Positions 25,981 to 35,138 of a DNA stretch of 64,000 nucleotides are shown piece by piece. The number at the start of each line of letters is the position of its first letter. Position 1 is the stretch's first letter. Both the position numbers and the translations under genes were made by a program. Source of the DNA: an uncultured Bacteroidota bacterium (GTDB lineage Bacteria > Bacteroidota > Bacteroidia > Chitinophagales > Chitinophagaceae); assembly GCA_902826165.1 (NCBI GenBank), contig CADEDV010000011.1, positions 1,190-65,189 of the forward strand. The letters are read 5' to 3'. The notes below the pieces were generated by a model. The model was not told the DNA's origin. It made no database searches and was given only the letters and a program-made list of their open reading frames with translations.

Positions 25981-26817
25981 TTATGCACCCAATGAGTGCA
26001 GGTAAAAGTCAATTTCACTTGGGATCACATCCGGATGTGTCTTCACTTGTTTGATGTTCAGTGTTTTCATCTTGTTTTCATCATAGTGATAGATATGCCA
26101 CTCTTTATCATAATACTCTAATGATGTCAGGTGTTCTATCCAGTCGCCTGAATTGAGATAGGTTACTTTTCCCAGTGCTGTTTCAATGATTCTTTTTTTG
26201 GGCTGGTGAATATGCCCGCAGATCACATAGTCATATTTTTTTTCAATGGCCAGTTCGGCCACCAGGGTTTCAAATTCATCAATGCGGACAATGGATTCGT
26301 TCACTCTTTGCATCACCCGTTTGGATAAAGAGATGCGTTCCCGTCCCATCATTTTCATGGCCCGGTTGATCACCCGGTTAAATCCCAATAAAACTGCATA
26401 GCCATTACTGCCCATCCGTGCCCAGAATCTTGCACTGCCTTTGGTGGTATTATCAAAAGCATCGCCATGAAAGATCCAGGTCATTTTGCCATCGATCTCG
26501 ATCACTATCTTATCGGTGAGTTGAAGGTTACCGAGTTGCAGATCATTATAGCGGCGCAGGTTCTCATCGTGGTTGCCGGTAATATAGATCACCCTTGTTC
26601 CGGAAGAAAGCAATTGAAATATTTCTTTGATCACGGCCATATGTGGCGGCGGAAAATAATGTTTGCTGAACTGCCAGACATCAATAATATCACCATTCAA
26701 TACCAGTAATCTTGGTGAAATGCTTTTGAGATAGGTGAGTACTTCAGCTGCCCGGCTTCCGTAGGTGCCTAAGTGCAGGTCGGAGATCACAGCTACATCA
26801 ACAGGCCTTTTTTGCAT
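25981..26817 (-). CDS. Metallophosphoesterase, LpxH-like (UDP-2,3-diacylglucosamine diphosphatase family)
   Basis: A 278-residue calcineurin-like phosphoesterase. The binuclear metal ligands appear in order: DLHLG at residue 12, NGDIIDVWQFS, GNHDENLRR, HGDAFD and CGHIHQPKKR near the C-terminus. The DVWQ and GNHDENL elements follow the pattern of LpxH-type lipid A enzymes, which cleave UDP-2,3-diacylglucosamine to lipid X. Several Bacteroidota carry extra paralogues, so the lipid A step is likely rather than certain. It is the first gene of a two-gene operon with the glycosyltransferase. Confidence 0.85.
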   Translation of the reverse strand: MQKRPVDVAVISDLHLGTYGSRAAEVLTYLKSISPRLLVLNGDIIDVWQFSKHYFPPPHMAVIKEIFQLLSSGTRVIYITGNHDENLRRYNDLQLGNLQLTDKIVIEIDGKMTWIFHGDAFDNTTKGSARFWARMGSNGYAVLLGFNRVINRAMKMMGRERISLSKRVMQRVNESIVRIDEFETLVAELAIEKKYDYVICGHIHQPKKRIIETALGKVTYLNSGDWIEHLTSLEYYDKEWHIYHYDENKMKTLNIKQVKTHPDVIPSEIDFYLHSLGA

Positions 26818-27110
26818 GAGTGCGGTTTGGTAAATATCTGGTTTTACTACTACCTGTATGTTTCCCGGTGGTTATCTGTGTATGAGTAAAAGGTTAAGAA
26901 AATATGAAGCTGCAACAGGTTTTCAACTCAAACGATTGCTTCGCTTAAAATAATGACGACTTGTTACTCAAATATTATCATTTCAAAAGATGGTACTGAA
27001 TTCACGTTTCAATAACGATTCGTTCATCTGGCCATAAGAGTTTCTTCATATTCAACCGGCAATTTCGCATCTCAATCGGATGGGTTACTAAAAACTAAAA
27101 TCACTGGCTT
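26818..27110. other. Divergent regulatory region upstream of SusC
   Basis: A 293-base non-coding region between the phosphoesterase (leftward) and SusC (rightward). No perfect TAnnTTTG box is seen. At 27012, 27023, 27034 and 27045 there are 11-bp-phased pentamers ATAAC, TTCAT, ATAAG, TTCAT, a much weaker version of the repeats found at the porin and receptor promoters; I treat this as suggestive only. Confidence 0.35.
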
Positions 27111-30100
27111 ATGTCTCTACAAAAATTTTCTCAATTCAAATCATTTTTATTTACCGGTTTACTGCTAATGCTGTCCTATATCAGTATGGCGCAATCATCT
27201 ATTACTGGTAAAGTCGTATCTGCTGAAAATCAGCAACCGGTTTCCGGGGCTACCGTTATCGTGAAAGGAACAAAAATCCAAACCACAACGGATAATGCGG
27301 GAACATTTAAAATCAATGCAACAGAGAACGCCATGCTGCAGATCAGCAACGTGGGTTTCATCAGCCAGGAAGTAAAAGCCGCTGATGCTGCTTCTGTCCT
27401 GTTACAAGTGGATTTAAAAAACCTCGATGAAGTGGTAGTGACTGCATTGGGGATCAAAAAAGAAAAAAAGAAACTGGGTTATTCCATCCAGGAAGTAAAG
27501 GGAGAAGACCTGACCGTGGCAAGAGAGACCAACGTGGTGAACCAACTGGCGGGTAAAGTAGCTGGTGTTACTGTCGTGGGAAGTCCCTCCGGTATCGGCG
27601 GTTCTGCCCGGGTGTCTATCCGTGGCGAACGATCCGTTGACCTGAATAAGAACCAACCTCTTTATGTTATTGATGGGGTGCCGGTGAGTAATTCAATTAC
27701 CGGGGCATCTGGTCGTGGTAACCTGGAAGTGGATTTTGGTAATGGTGCCAGCTTTATTAACCCGGATGATATTGAAAGTTTGAGTGTATTAAAAGGACCT
27801 GCTGCTGCTGCGTTGTATGGTTCAAGAGCAGCCAATGGTGTGATACTGATCAAAACCAAAAGCGGGAAAAAGCAAAAAGGGATTGGTGTTGAAGTGAGCA
27901 GCAATCTTACATTAGAGTCTGCTTTGAAATTACCCAAGTATCAAACCGTATACGGACAAGGAAATGGTAGTGGTGGCGCTTTCGCCTTTGTGAATGGTGG
28001 TGGTAGCGGATTAGCAGATGGAACGGATGAAGGCTGGGGTCCTGCTTTTAACGGGCAGTCTTATCCGCAATTCAACTCTCCCCGCACACTGAACGGACAA
28101 GTAATTCCTTTTACCGGTGGTGATCTGAATGCGCCTCCGGGATCAGTGATCACAGCTACACCCTGGGTGGCAGATAAAGATAATTTAAAGAACTTCTTAC
28201 AAACCGGAAGCACCTTTACGAATAATGTAGCACTGGTGGGTGGAAATAAGGATGGTGATTTCAGACTGAGTTATACCAACCTTGATCAGAAAGGAATTGT
28301 ACCCAATACCGATCTTACAAGAAATACATTGTCTCTTTCCGGCGGCTATAATCTTACCAATAAATTATCTGCGAAGGCATTTGTAAGTTATATCAAGAGC
28401 GAAAGTGACAACAGGCCTTCGATCAGTTATGGTACGGAGAGTATCATGTACTTATTTAACTGCTGGTTACCCGCCTCTGTGAAAGTGAGTGATATGAAAA
28501 GATTATGGCAGCCCGGACTGGAAAACCAGAAACAATACAGCTGGAACTATAATTACCATGATAATCCTTACCTGACCGTACTGGAAAATACGAACGGCCA
28601 GTACTATGACCGGATCATTGGTAATATCATTTTGAAATATGATTTCACGAACTGGCTGAGCCTGCAGGTGCGAACAGCTACCGACTGGAGCAATGAACGT
28701 CGTGAATACCGCCGCGGATTCAGTACCCAACGTTTTCCTTTCGGACAATACCGGGAAACGGATATTGTGAATGAAGAACGAAATACTGATTTCCTGTTCA
28801 CCCTGAACAGGAATATCAACAGTGACTTCAGCATCAATGGAACATTGGGCGGCAACCAGATGCGCCAGACGTCACGGTTCAAAGAAGAAGTGGCGGGTCA
28901 ATTGAATATACCCGGTATTTACAGTTTGAATAACTCAAGAATTGCACTGGTGGTTGAACAAAGCAATGTGGCAAAAAGGATCAACAGTTTATATGGTTCA
29001 GCTGGTGTTTCCTGGAAGAACAAGATATTTTTAGATATAACCGGTCGTAATGATTGGAGCAGTGCTTTAACATTGCCTGAAAATCTGAAAGCATTTGGTA
29101 CAGAAGATAATTCTTATTTCTATTCATCTGTTGCACTTAGCGGCATCATCAGCGATATGATCAAATTACCATCTGTGATCAGCTTCCTGAAATTGAGAGC
29201 CAGCGTGGCACAGGTAGGTAATGATACCGATCCTTTTGCCTTCACCCAAACCTATAACCGCAGTGAGCCTTTTGGTGCGGCACAGATCTATGGTGAAACC
29301 AGCAGCCTGGCAAACCTGAATTTGAAACCAGAGATCAGTTCTGCTTACGAGTTTGGTACCGATATCCGTTTCTTCAGCAACAGGCTGGGTATTGATATTA
29401 CGTATTACCAGAGCCGTACCAAGAACCAGATATTGAATATTCCTTTGTCCAATACCAGCGGTTATAATACCCGTAAGATCAATGCCGGTTTAATCAAGAA
29501 TAATGGTATCGAGATCATGCTGACAGGCTCTCCCATTAAAAAGAAGAACCTGACCTGGGATGCTTTTGTTAACTTCTCAGCGAACAGGAGTAAAGTACTG
29601 GAGTTAAGTGATGGCCTTACCAATTATGTCATGGCCAGCCGGCGTGTAAGTGTGGAGGCAAGAGTAGGTGAAAGAATGGGTGATTTGTATGGAATTGGTT
29701 TTGCAAGAGTGCAAAGCAATGATCCCACTGCTCCTTATTATGATGCATCTGGTCAATACACCGGCCAGATGGTATTCGGTGCCAATGGCCGCCCGGTAGC
29801 TACTACGAACCGTATCAAACTGGGTAATTATAACCCCGACTGGTTAATGGGTATCGGCAACAGCCTTAATTATAAAGGTATCCGCCTCAGTTTCCTTTTT
29901 GATATCCGCCAGGGTGGTGAATTATATTCTGAAACACAAACCGTAGGTCGTGAAGGTGGTATCATTACTGAAACATTGGAAGGCCGTGCAGACGGATATG
30001 ATCTGAGTAAAGAAGGTAACGGAGTGGTTGGACAAGGTGTTGTATTTTCTAATGGAACAAACGGCACTATCAGTGCGAATACAAGAAAAGTAACGGCACG

Positions 30101-30404
30101 GGAATGGCATACCGCCTGGACAGGTGGCCGCAGTATTGCAGAAGGTGTGATGTATGATGCTTCATTTGTGAAGCTGCGTGAATTACAGATCGGGTATACG
30201 ATTCCTGATAAAGTATTTGGCAAGCTGCCTATCAGGGGAATGACCATCTCTTTAGTAGGACGTAATCTTTTCCTCTGGGATAATGTACCGCATATTGATC
30301 CGGAAACGATGTCTTACTCAGGTGGTACTGCATTACCCGGTATTGAATACATGAGTTTGCCTTCCACCCGCAGTTACGGTGTCAACCTCAGTTTCAAATT
30401 ATAA
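27111..30404 (+). CDS. SusC/RagA-family TonB-dependent outer-membrane receptor
   Basis: A 1097-residue outer-membrane transporter with signal peptide (ending SMAQ), carboxypeptidase-regulatory-like domain (SITGKVVSAENQQPVSGATVIVKG), the SusC-type plug beginning LDEVVVTALGIKKEKKKLGYS, the SusC signature QPLYVIDGVPVSN and SLSVLKGPAAAALYGSRAANGVILIKTK, and a barrel ending in GVNLSFKL. SusC proteins pair with a SusD lipoprotein to capture large ligands at the surface. The gene next door is SusD, and downstream genes are phosphonate and phosphoester enzymes rather than glycoside hydrolases. I therefore infer a phosphorus-containing glycan, lipid or ester as ligand. Confidence 0.96.
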   Translation: MSLQKFSQFKSFLFTGLLLMLSYISMAQSSITGKVVSAENQQPVSGATVIVKGTKIQTTTDNAGTFKINATENAMLQISNVGFISQEVKAADAASVLLQVDLKNLDEVVVTALGIKKEKKKLGYSIQEVKGEDLTVARETNVVNQLAGKVAGVTVVGSPSGIGGSARVSIRGERSVDLNKNQPLYVIDGVPVSNSITGASGRGNLEVDFGNGASFINPDDIESLSVLKGPAAAALYGSRAANGVILIKTKSGKKQKGIGVEVSSNLTLESALKLPKYQTVYGQGNGSGGAFAFVNGGGSGLADGTDEGWGPAFNGQSYPQFNSPRTLNGQVIPFTGGDLNAPPGSVITATPWVADKDNLKNFLQTGSTFTNNVALVGGNKDGDFRLSYTNLDQKGIVPNTDLTRNTLSLSGGYNLTNKLSAKAFVSYIKSESDNRPSISYGTESIMYLFNCWLPASVKVSDMKRLWQPGLENQKQYSWNYNYHDNPYLTVLENTNGQYYDRIIGNIILKYDFTNWLSLQVRTATDWSNERREYRRGFSTQRFPFGQYRETDIVNEERNTDFLFTLNRNINSDFSINGTLGGNQMRQTSRFKEEVAGQLNIPGIYSLNNSRIALVVEQSNVAKRINSLYGSAGVSWKNKIFLDITGRNDWSSALTLPENLKAFGTEDNSYFYSSVALSGIISDMIKLPSVISFLKLRASVAQVGNDTDPFAFTQTYNRSEPFGAAQIYGETSSLANLNLKPEISSAYEFGTDIRFFSNRLGIDITYYQSRTKNQILNIPLSNTSGYNTRKINAGLIKNNGIEIMLTGSPIKKKNLTWDAFVNFSANRSKVLELSDGLTNYVMASRRVSVEARVGERMGDLYGIGFARVQSNDPTAPYYDASGQYTGQMVFGANGRPVATTNRIKLGNYNPDWLMGIGNSLNYKGIRLSFLFDIRQGGELYSETQTVGREGGIITETLEGRADGYDLSKEGNGVVGQGVVFSNGTNGTISANTRKVTAREWHTAWTGGRSIAEGVMYDASFVKLRELQIGYTIPDKVFGKLPIRGMTISLVGRNLFLWDNVPHIDPETMSYSGGTALPGIEYMSLPSTRSYGVNLSFKL

Positions 30405-30432
30405 TCAACGATCAAACTAAAAATTACAAACA

Positions 30433-31959
30433 ATGAAACTGTTTAAACTAACAATACCTGTACTGGCAGTTATGGTGCTGGTCGCTGCCTGTACTAAAGA
30501 TTTTGCTGATACGAACACCAACAATAATAATCCTACCGGTGTGACACCTGATCTTTTATTAAGTGGTGTGATCAAAAGTACCATGGACCAACAGGTGAGC
30601 GAAGCCTGGGGTATTGGTAATATCGTGGTGCAACATCACGCTAAGATCCAGTTTGTGAATGAAGACCGCTATGGCTGGACGGAACAAAATGGTATCTGGA
30701 ATAATGTGTATGGCAACTACCGGAACCTCCAGAATATTTTCACCGCTGTGGAAGGCAATGAAAGCAGCCCTTATTATGGTGTGAGCCTGGTACTCAAATC
30801 ATGGATGTTCTCCTTAGTTACAGATGCCTATGGTGATGTTCCTTATTCAGAAGCCGGTAAGGGGAAAGTGGGAGCCATCTACCAGCCTGTATATGATAAA
30901 CAGGAAGATATTTATACCGGAATTCTTGCTGATCTGAAAAAGGCAAATGAAGTATTAGCTACCGCAGGTACCACGTTAAACGGGGACATATTATACGGTG
31001 GTGGTGCAACAGGTGTGGCTAAATGGAGAAAATTAGCCAATTCACTTCGGTTGCGTTACCTGCTGCGTTTATCCAAAAAGAAAAATGTAAGCGCTGAGAT
31101 GCAGGCAATCGTAAGCGACCCGGTCAATAATCCCATTTTTACGGGCAATGCAGATAATGCAGAACTGAAATACTTAGCAGCCGCTCCTAACCAGTGGCCG
31201 TTGTATGGAACCCGTGTTGGTTCATTTGATGAATTCAGGGTGAGCAAAACATTATCTGATCGTCTTACTGCATTAAGTGATCCGCGGCTAAAAGTTTTCG
31301 GCAGACCCACACAAGCTTCAGTGACAGCAGGTACACCTGTTATACAAGGTGTGCCAAACGGATTGAGTGACGTGGATGCCCTGGCTTATAATGGCGGTGT
31401 ACAGGGTGTGTCGAGAGTGGGGTATACGTTTGCCTGTTTGGTTTGCAATGATAACGGGCAGGCAGCCCCTGTACCGGATGCACCAAGGGCATTGTTAATG
31501 ACGTATGCAGAATTGCAATTCATCCTGGCCGAAGCCCGCCAGAAAGGATTTATTACAACCGGTGCGGCAGACACTTATTATAATAATGGCATCACGGCCA
31601 ATTTTGCTTACTGGCAGTCGGTAGTGCCTGCTGCGTATAACCTGGATGTGGCCATGCCTGCGGGTTACCTGGCACAGGCTGATGTTACTTTAACCGGAAC
31701 TGATACTGAAAAGCTGGCGAAGATCGCTTTGCAAAAATGGGTATCCCTTTATTTCAATGGCCTGGAAGCCTGGTTTGACTGGAAAAGAACAGGTATGCCA
31801 ACCATCACTCCCGGCCCTGCCAACCTGAATAATAACAAAGTACCGGTACGATATATCTATCCTTTATCAGAACAATCATTGAACGGAACGAACAGGGCTG
31901 CTGCGGTGCAACGGCAAGGAACCGATGATCTGAACACCAGGACCTGGATCGCACAATAA
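30433..31959 (+). CDS. SusD/RagB-family surface lipoprotein
   Basis: A 508-residue lipoprotein with lipobox LVAACTK (Cys about residue 20) that acts as the hinged lid on SusC. It shows the SusD/RagB pattern of a helical TPR scaffold: NLQNIFTAVE, SLVTDAYGDVPYSEAGKG, VYDKQEDIYTGILADLKKANEVL and a C-terminal ISLYFNGLEAWFDWKRTGMP-type segment (WVSLYFNGLEAWFDWKRTG). This matches the subgroup named SusD-like 2 in databases, as far as I recall. It starts 28 bases after SusC. A strong terminator follows it. Confidence 0.94.
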   Translation: MKLFKLTIPVLAVMVLVAACTKDFADTNTNNNNPTGVTPDLLLSGVIKSTMDQQVSEAWGIGNIVVQHHAKIQFVNEDRYGWTEQNGIWNNVYGNYRNLQNIFTAVEGNESSPYYGVSLVLKSWMFSLVTDAYGDVPYSEAGKGKVGAIYQPVYDKQEDIYTGILADLKKANEVLATAGTTLNGDILYGGGATGVAKWRKLANSLRLRYLLRLSKKKNVSAEMQAIVSDPVNNPIFTGNADNAELKYLAAAPNQWPLYGTRVGSFDEFRVSKTLSDRLTALSDPRLKVFGRPTQASVTAGTPVIQGVPNGLSDVDALAYNGGVQGVSRVGYTFACLVCNDNGQAAPVPDAPRALLMTYAELQFILAEARQKGFITTGAADTYYNNGITANFAYWQSVVPAAYNLDVAMPAGYLAQADVTLTGTDTEKLAKIALQKWVSLYFNGLEAWFDWKRTGMPTITPGPANLNNNKVPVRYIYPLSEQSLNGTNRAAAVQRQGTDDLNTRTWIAQ

Positions 31960-32012
31960 TCGTCTCAAGCAGAGCAGTTTTCTCATATTTAGCAATCGTC
32001 ATGCGTTAGTCC

Positions 32013-32046
32013 GGGGCGAAACTTTTCCAGGTTTCGCCCCTTTTTA
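32013..32046 (+). terminator. Terminator between SusD and the hydrolase genes
   Basis: GGGGCGAAAC (32013-32022) and GTTTCGCCCC (32031-32040) form a perfect 10-bp stem followed by TTTTT. It stands 12 bases upstream of the next start codon, so it may reduce rather than abolish read-through into the catabolic genes. Confidence 0.85.
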
Positions 32047-32057
32047 AACAGAACCAG

Positions 32058-33383
32058 ATGAACAGGAAAATGATATTGTTGATTTGTATTTCAGTATGGC
32101 TGCAACAACTCAATGCGCAACCTGTTGAGACTGGGAAAACCTTACCCGCCTGGCAAAAGGGATTTTTAGATATACATCATATCAATACCGGAAGGGGGAA
32201 TGCGGTGTATTGTATTTTTCCCGATGGCACCACGATGCTGATTGATGCAGGAGAACTTTCCCCGTTGGACAGCAGAACGTTTACGAAACGCAATGCGGAG
32301 ATAAGACCAGATTCCTCGAAGAAACCCTTTGAGTGGATCGTGCAATATATACAACAAGTCGCACCCTCTTTTAACAACCGTTCAATTGATTATGCACTGA
32401 TCACTCATTTTCATGATGATCATTTTGGAGCCTGGTATCCCACGGCACCACGGTCTGTATCCGGTACATTTTTGCTGACAGGTATTACAGGTGTTGCAGA
32501 CAAACTACCAGTGAAAATTCTGATTGACCGGGGCTACCCGGAGTATAATTATCCGTATGCTATTAAAAGACTGGCGCAGCAATACGGCGGTGGTGAAATT
32601 GAATTTGGCCATACCATGCAAAACTATTTTGTATTCATGGCTGAAAAGGAAAAGCAGGGAATGATACCGGCTTCACTGAAAGCCGGTACCCGTAAACAAA
32701 TTCATCTTCTTAAAGAACCGGGAGCCTATCCTTCTTTTTTTGTGCAGAACGTAAAAGCAAATCAATGGATATGGACAGGGAAAGACAGTGCTGTACAACA
32801 ACATTTCCCTGTTATTGACAGCAATAACCGGAAAACATGGCCGGATGAAAATAGTCTGAGCCTGGCACTCACCATCAACTATGGCCCTTTTACGTATTAT
32901 ACCGGCGGTGATAATCCCGGAACTATTTTCTCCGGCGATAATCCTCTGCGGGATGTGGAAACACCCATCGCTAAAGCGGTTGGTGAAGTGGATATTGCCA
33001 CCATGGATCATCATGGCAACCGGGATGCAGTGAATGAATTTATGGTGAAGACATTACAACCTTCGGTATGGATCGGGCAAAGTTGGTCCTCCGATCATCC
33101 GGGACATGAAGTGTTGTTGCGGATCATGAACCAGCATATCGTACAGGGCCCAAGAGATTTATATGCTACCAATATGCTTGAAGCGAATCAGCTGGTGATC
33201 GGCCCCTTAGTGGACAGGGCTTATAAAAGCCAGCAGGGACATATTATAGTAAGAGTGCTGCCCGGCGGCACCACTTATTATATCATTATACTGGATGACA
33301 GTAAAACAACAATGCCGGTAAAAGCCGTATTCGGTCCTTATACTTCCAAAGCCAATAAAAATAATTCTCACAGCAACAATTAG
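32058..33383 (+). CDS. Secreted MBL-fold (ComEC-type) metallohydrolase
   Basis: A 441-residue protein with a signal peptide (MILLICISVWLQQLNAQ). The domain starts FLDIHHINTGRGNAVYCIFPDGTTMLIDAGE, typical of the ComEC/Rec2-like metallo-beta-lactamase family, and has the HxHxDH metal motif in ITHFHDDHFGAW, then a TMDHHGNRD histidine and SSDHPGHEVL. Members of this fold hydrolyse phosphodiesters and other esters. PhnP of the C-P lyase operon is an MBL phosphodiesterase, so a role in releasing a phosphorus compound from an ester is reasonable, but that is inference from context. Six bases separate it from the next gene. Confidence 0.85.
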   Translation: MNRKMILLICISVWLQQLNAQPVETGKTLPAWQKGFLDIHHINTGRGNAVYCIFPDGTTMLIDAGELSPLDSRTFTKRNAEIRPDSSKKPFEWIVQYIQQVAPSFNNRSIDYALITHFHDDHFGAWYPTAPRSVSGTFLLTGITGVADKLPVKILIDRGYPEYNYPYAIKRLAQQYGGGEIEFGHTMQNYFVFMAEKEKQGMIPASLKAGTRKQIHLLKEPGAYPSFFVQNVKANQWIWTGKDSAVQQHFPVIDSNNRKTWPDENSLSLALTINYGPFTYYTGGDNPGTIFSGDNPLRDVETPIAKAVGEVDIATMDHHGNRDAVNEFMVKTLQPSVWIGQSWSSDHPGHEVLLRIMNQHIVQGPRDLYATNMLEANQLVIGPLVDRAYKSQQGHIIVRVLPGGTTYYIIILDDSKTTMPVKAVFGPYTSKANKNNSHSNN

Positions 33384-33389
33384 CCAGTT

Positions 33390-34475
33390 ATGAAAAAAAT
33401 TACAAGTACACTATTGTCATTATTCTTTCTTGTATCTGCATTTGCACAACCAGGAAAATCGGAAAATATAGTAGTGGTAACCATGGATGGACTCCGCTGG
33501 CAGGAAATATTTGGCGGAGCCGATAGTGTGTTGACCTATGATACCACGGCGAAATACAGCATCAAATATGTACAAAAACATTTCTGGGCAACTGATGCAA
33601 CAGCAAGAAGGAAAAAACTCATGCCTTTTTTCTGGTCGGAGATTGCTTCGAAAGGAATTTTACTCGGCAACAGGAACTATAGCAATTATTTTAATAATGC
33701 TAATCCCTATTGGTTTTCCTACCCAGGGTATAATGAAATTTTTACCGGCTATCCTGATACAGCCGTTAATTCAAACGATAAGATCCCGAACAAGAATGAA
33801 AATGTATTTGAATACCTGAATAAACTCCCTGAGTTCAAAGGCAAGACAGCTGTCTTCGGTTCATGGGATGTATTTGCTTCCATTTTTAACGAAGGTCGTT
33901 CCGGTTTACTGGTGAATGATGGTTTCAGGGATTTGAAAGGGAATCTTACTGAAAAACAAAAATTGTTCAACCGCTTGCAGCATGAGATGCCTGATCTTTT
34001 TCATGGAGGTGAAAGATTAGATGCTGCTACATTCAATATTGCTTTTGAGTACATGAAAGAGCATAAACCGAAACTGATCTTTTTTGGGCTGGGTGATACC
34101 GATGAGTTTGCCCATGCCGGTCAATATGATTATTACCTGGATGCTGCACAAAAATCAGATACCTGGATCAGACAGATATGGGATTATATCCAATCAACAC
34201 CAGGTTACAAGGATAAAACAACACTGATCATTACAACGGATCACGGAAGAGGGTTGGCCGAAGGAAGCAATTGGCGGCATCATGGCAATAAAATAGGAGA
34301 AGCCAGTGAAATGTGGATGGCAGCCATCGGGCCATCGGTAAAACCAACAGGGGAGAGTAAAGAAAAAGCACAGGCTTACCAGGGACAGATCGCTGCCACG
34401 ATCGCAGCTATGCTGGGCAAGGAGTTCAAACCAGCTCACCCCGTATTGCCTGCATTAACACTGAATAGTAAATAA
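33390..34475 (+). CDS. Secreted alkaline-phosphatase-superfamily phosphodiesterase-like enzyme
   Basis: A 361-residue exported protein (signal peptide ends at AFAQ). Metal-binding motifs of the alkaline phosphatase superfamily are in order: VVVTMDGLRWQEIFGG (Asp33), GLGDTDEFAHAGQYD, TTDHGRG and WRHHGNKIGEA. In the alignment with nucleotide pyrophosphatase/phosphodiesterases (NPP) the nucleophile loop reads FSYPGYNEIFTGYPD, placing Ser110 at the nucleophile position. Members cleave phosphate mono- or diesters, sulfate or phosphonate monoesters. Beside phosphonate genes, a phosphonate-ester hydrolase or phosphodiesterase role is inferred. The start is the ATG at 33390, six bases after the MBL gene. 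Confidence 0.85.
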   Translation: MKKITSTLLSLFFLVSAFAQPGKSENIVVVTMDGLRWQEIFGGADSVLTYDTTAKYSIKYVQKHFWATDATARRKKLMPFFWSEIASKGILLGNRNYSNYFNNANPYWFSYPGYNEIFTGYPDTAVNSNDKIPNKNENVFEYLNKLPEFKGKTAVFGSWDVFASIFNEGRSGLLVNDGFRDLKGNLTEKQKLFNRLQHEMPDLFHGGERLDAATFNIAFEYMKEHKPKLIFFGLGDTDEFAHAGQYDYYLDAAQKSDTWIRQIWDYIQSTPGYKDKTTLIITTDHGRGLAEGSNWRHHGNKIGEASEMWMAAIGPSVKPTGESKEKAQAYQGQIAATIAAMLGKEFKPAHPVLPALTLNSK

Positions 34476-34482
34476 TATAACG

Positions 34483-35073
34483 ATGGAAACGATCAGCATG
34501 AAAAAACAAAGTGCAGAAGAAACAGCTTCACTGATCATCGGGCTGTATGCGCAGTATGGAAACGAAGATTATATCGGCGAACCGGTCTCCCAAATCGAAC
34601 ACATGTGCCAGGCTGCCCAATTAGCCGAAGCAGAAGGATATGATGAGCCGGTGATACTCGCTGCTTTCTTTCATGATATTGGGCATCTTTGTGAACATAT
34701 CATGCCCGTGAAGCAGATGGACGGCTATGGCGTGGTGGATCATGAAAAACTGGGAGCCGATTTTTTACGGGAAAAGGGATTTGCTGAAACCATTGCTTCC
34801 CTAGTGGAAAATCATGTACAGGCCAAGCGATACCTCACCTATCATTTCCCGGAATACTATGACCAGTTATCAGCAGCCAGTAAACAAACACTGGCTTTCC
34901 AGGGTGGACCGATGACACTGGAAGAAGCGATGGCGTTCGAGGCTGATCCTTTATTTGAACTTCATATCAAACTGAGAAGATGGGATGAGAAAGCTAAACT
35001 GGAGCAGCAACCTTTACCGGCATTGGATAAATATAAAGAAATGATCATCCGTCAGCTGCTGGCACAGAATTAA
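34483..35073 (+). CDS. phnZ: PhnZ-type HD-domain oxygenase (mixed-valent di-iron)
   Basis: PhnZ cleaves the C-P bond of (R)-2-amino-1-hydroxyethylphosphonate with O2, giving glycine and phosphate. Here the residues reported for PhnZ fall at exactly the same spacing: Tyr30, Glu33, His40 (YIGEPVSQIEH), His64-Asp65 (FFHDIGH), His87 (VVDHEK), His111 (VENHVQAK) and Asp168 (RRWDEKAK), offset by six or seven from the published Tyr24, Glu27, His34, His58/Asp59, His80, His104, Asp161 as I remember them. The 196-residue length also agrees. A MIOX-like relative acting on another substrate is the alternative. No PhnY partner is adjacent. Confidence 0.87.
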   Translation: METISMKKQSAEETASLIIGLYAQYGNEDYIGEPVSQIEHMCQAAQLAEAEGYDEPVILAAFFHDIGHLCEHIMPVKQMDGYGVVDHEKLGADFLREKGFAETIASLVENHVQAKRYLTYHFPEYYDQLSAASKQTLAFQGGPMTLEEAMAFEADPLFELHIKLRRWDEKAKLEQQPLPALDKYKEMIIRQLLAQN

Positions 35074-35138
35074 GAGTTTGTTCATGCTGGCTTAACAGCA
35101 CTGCTGTTGCTTCCGGCTACCTTTCCAAAAATCTTTTT

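Noticed and set aside
27111..31959. Interpreting the SusC/SusD pair as a polysaccharide locus
   Set aside because: No glycoside hydrolase, lyase or sugar-binding protein is nearby; all following genes point to phosphorus compounds.
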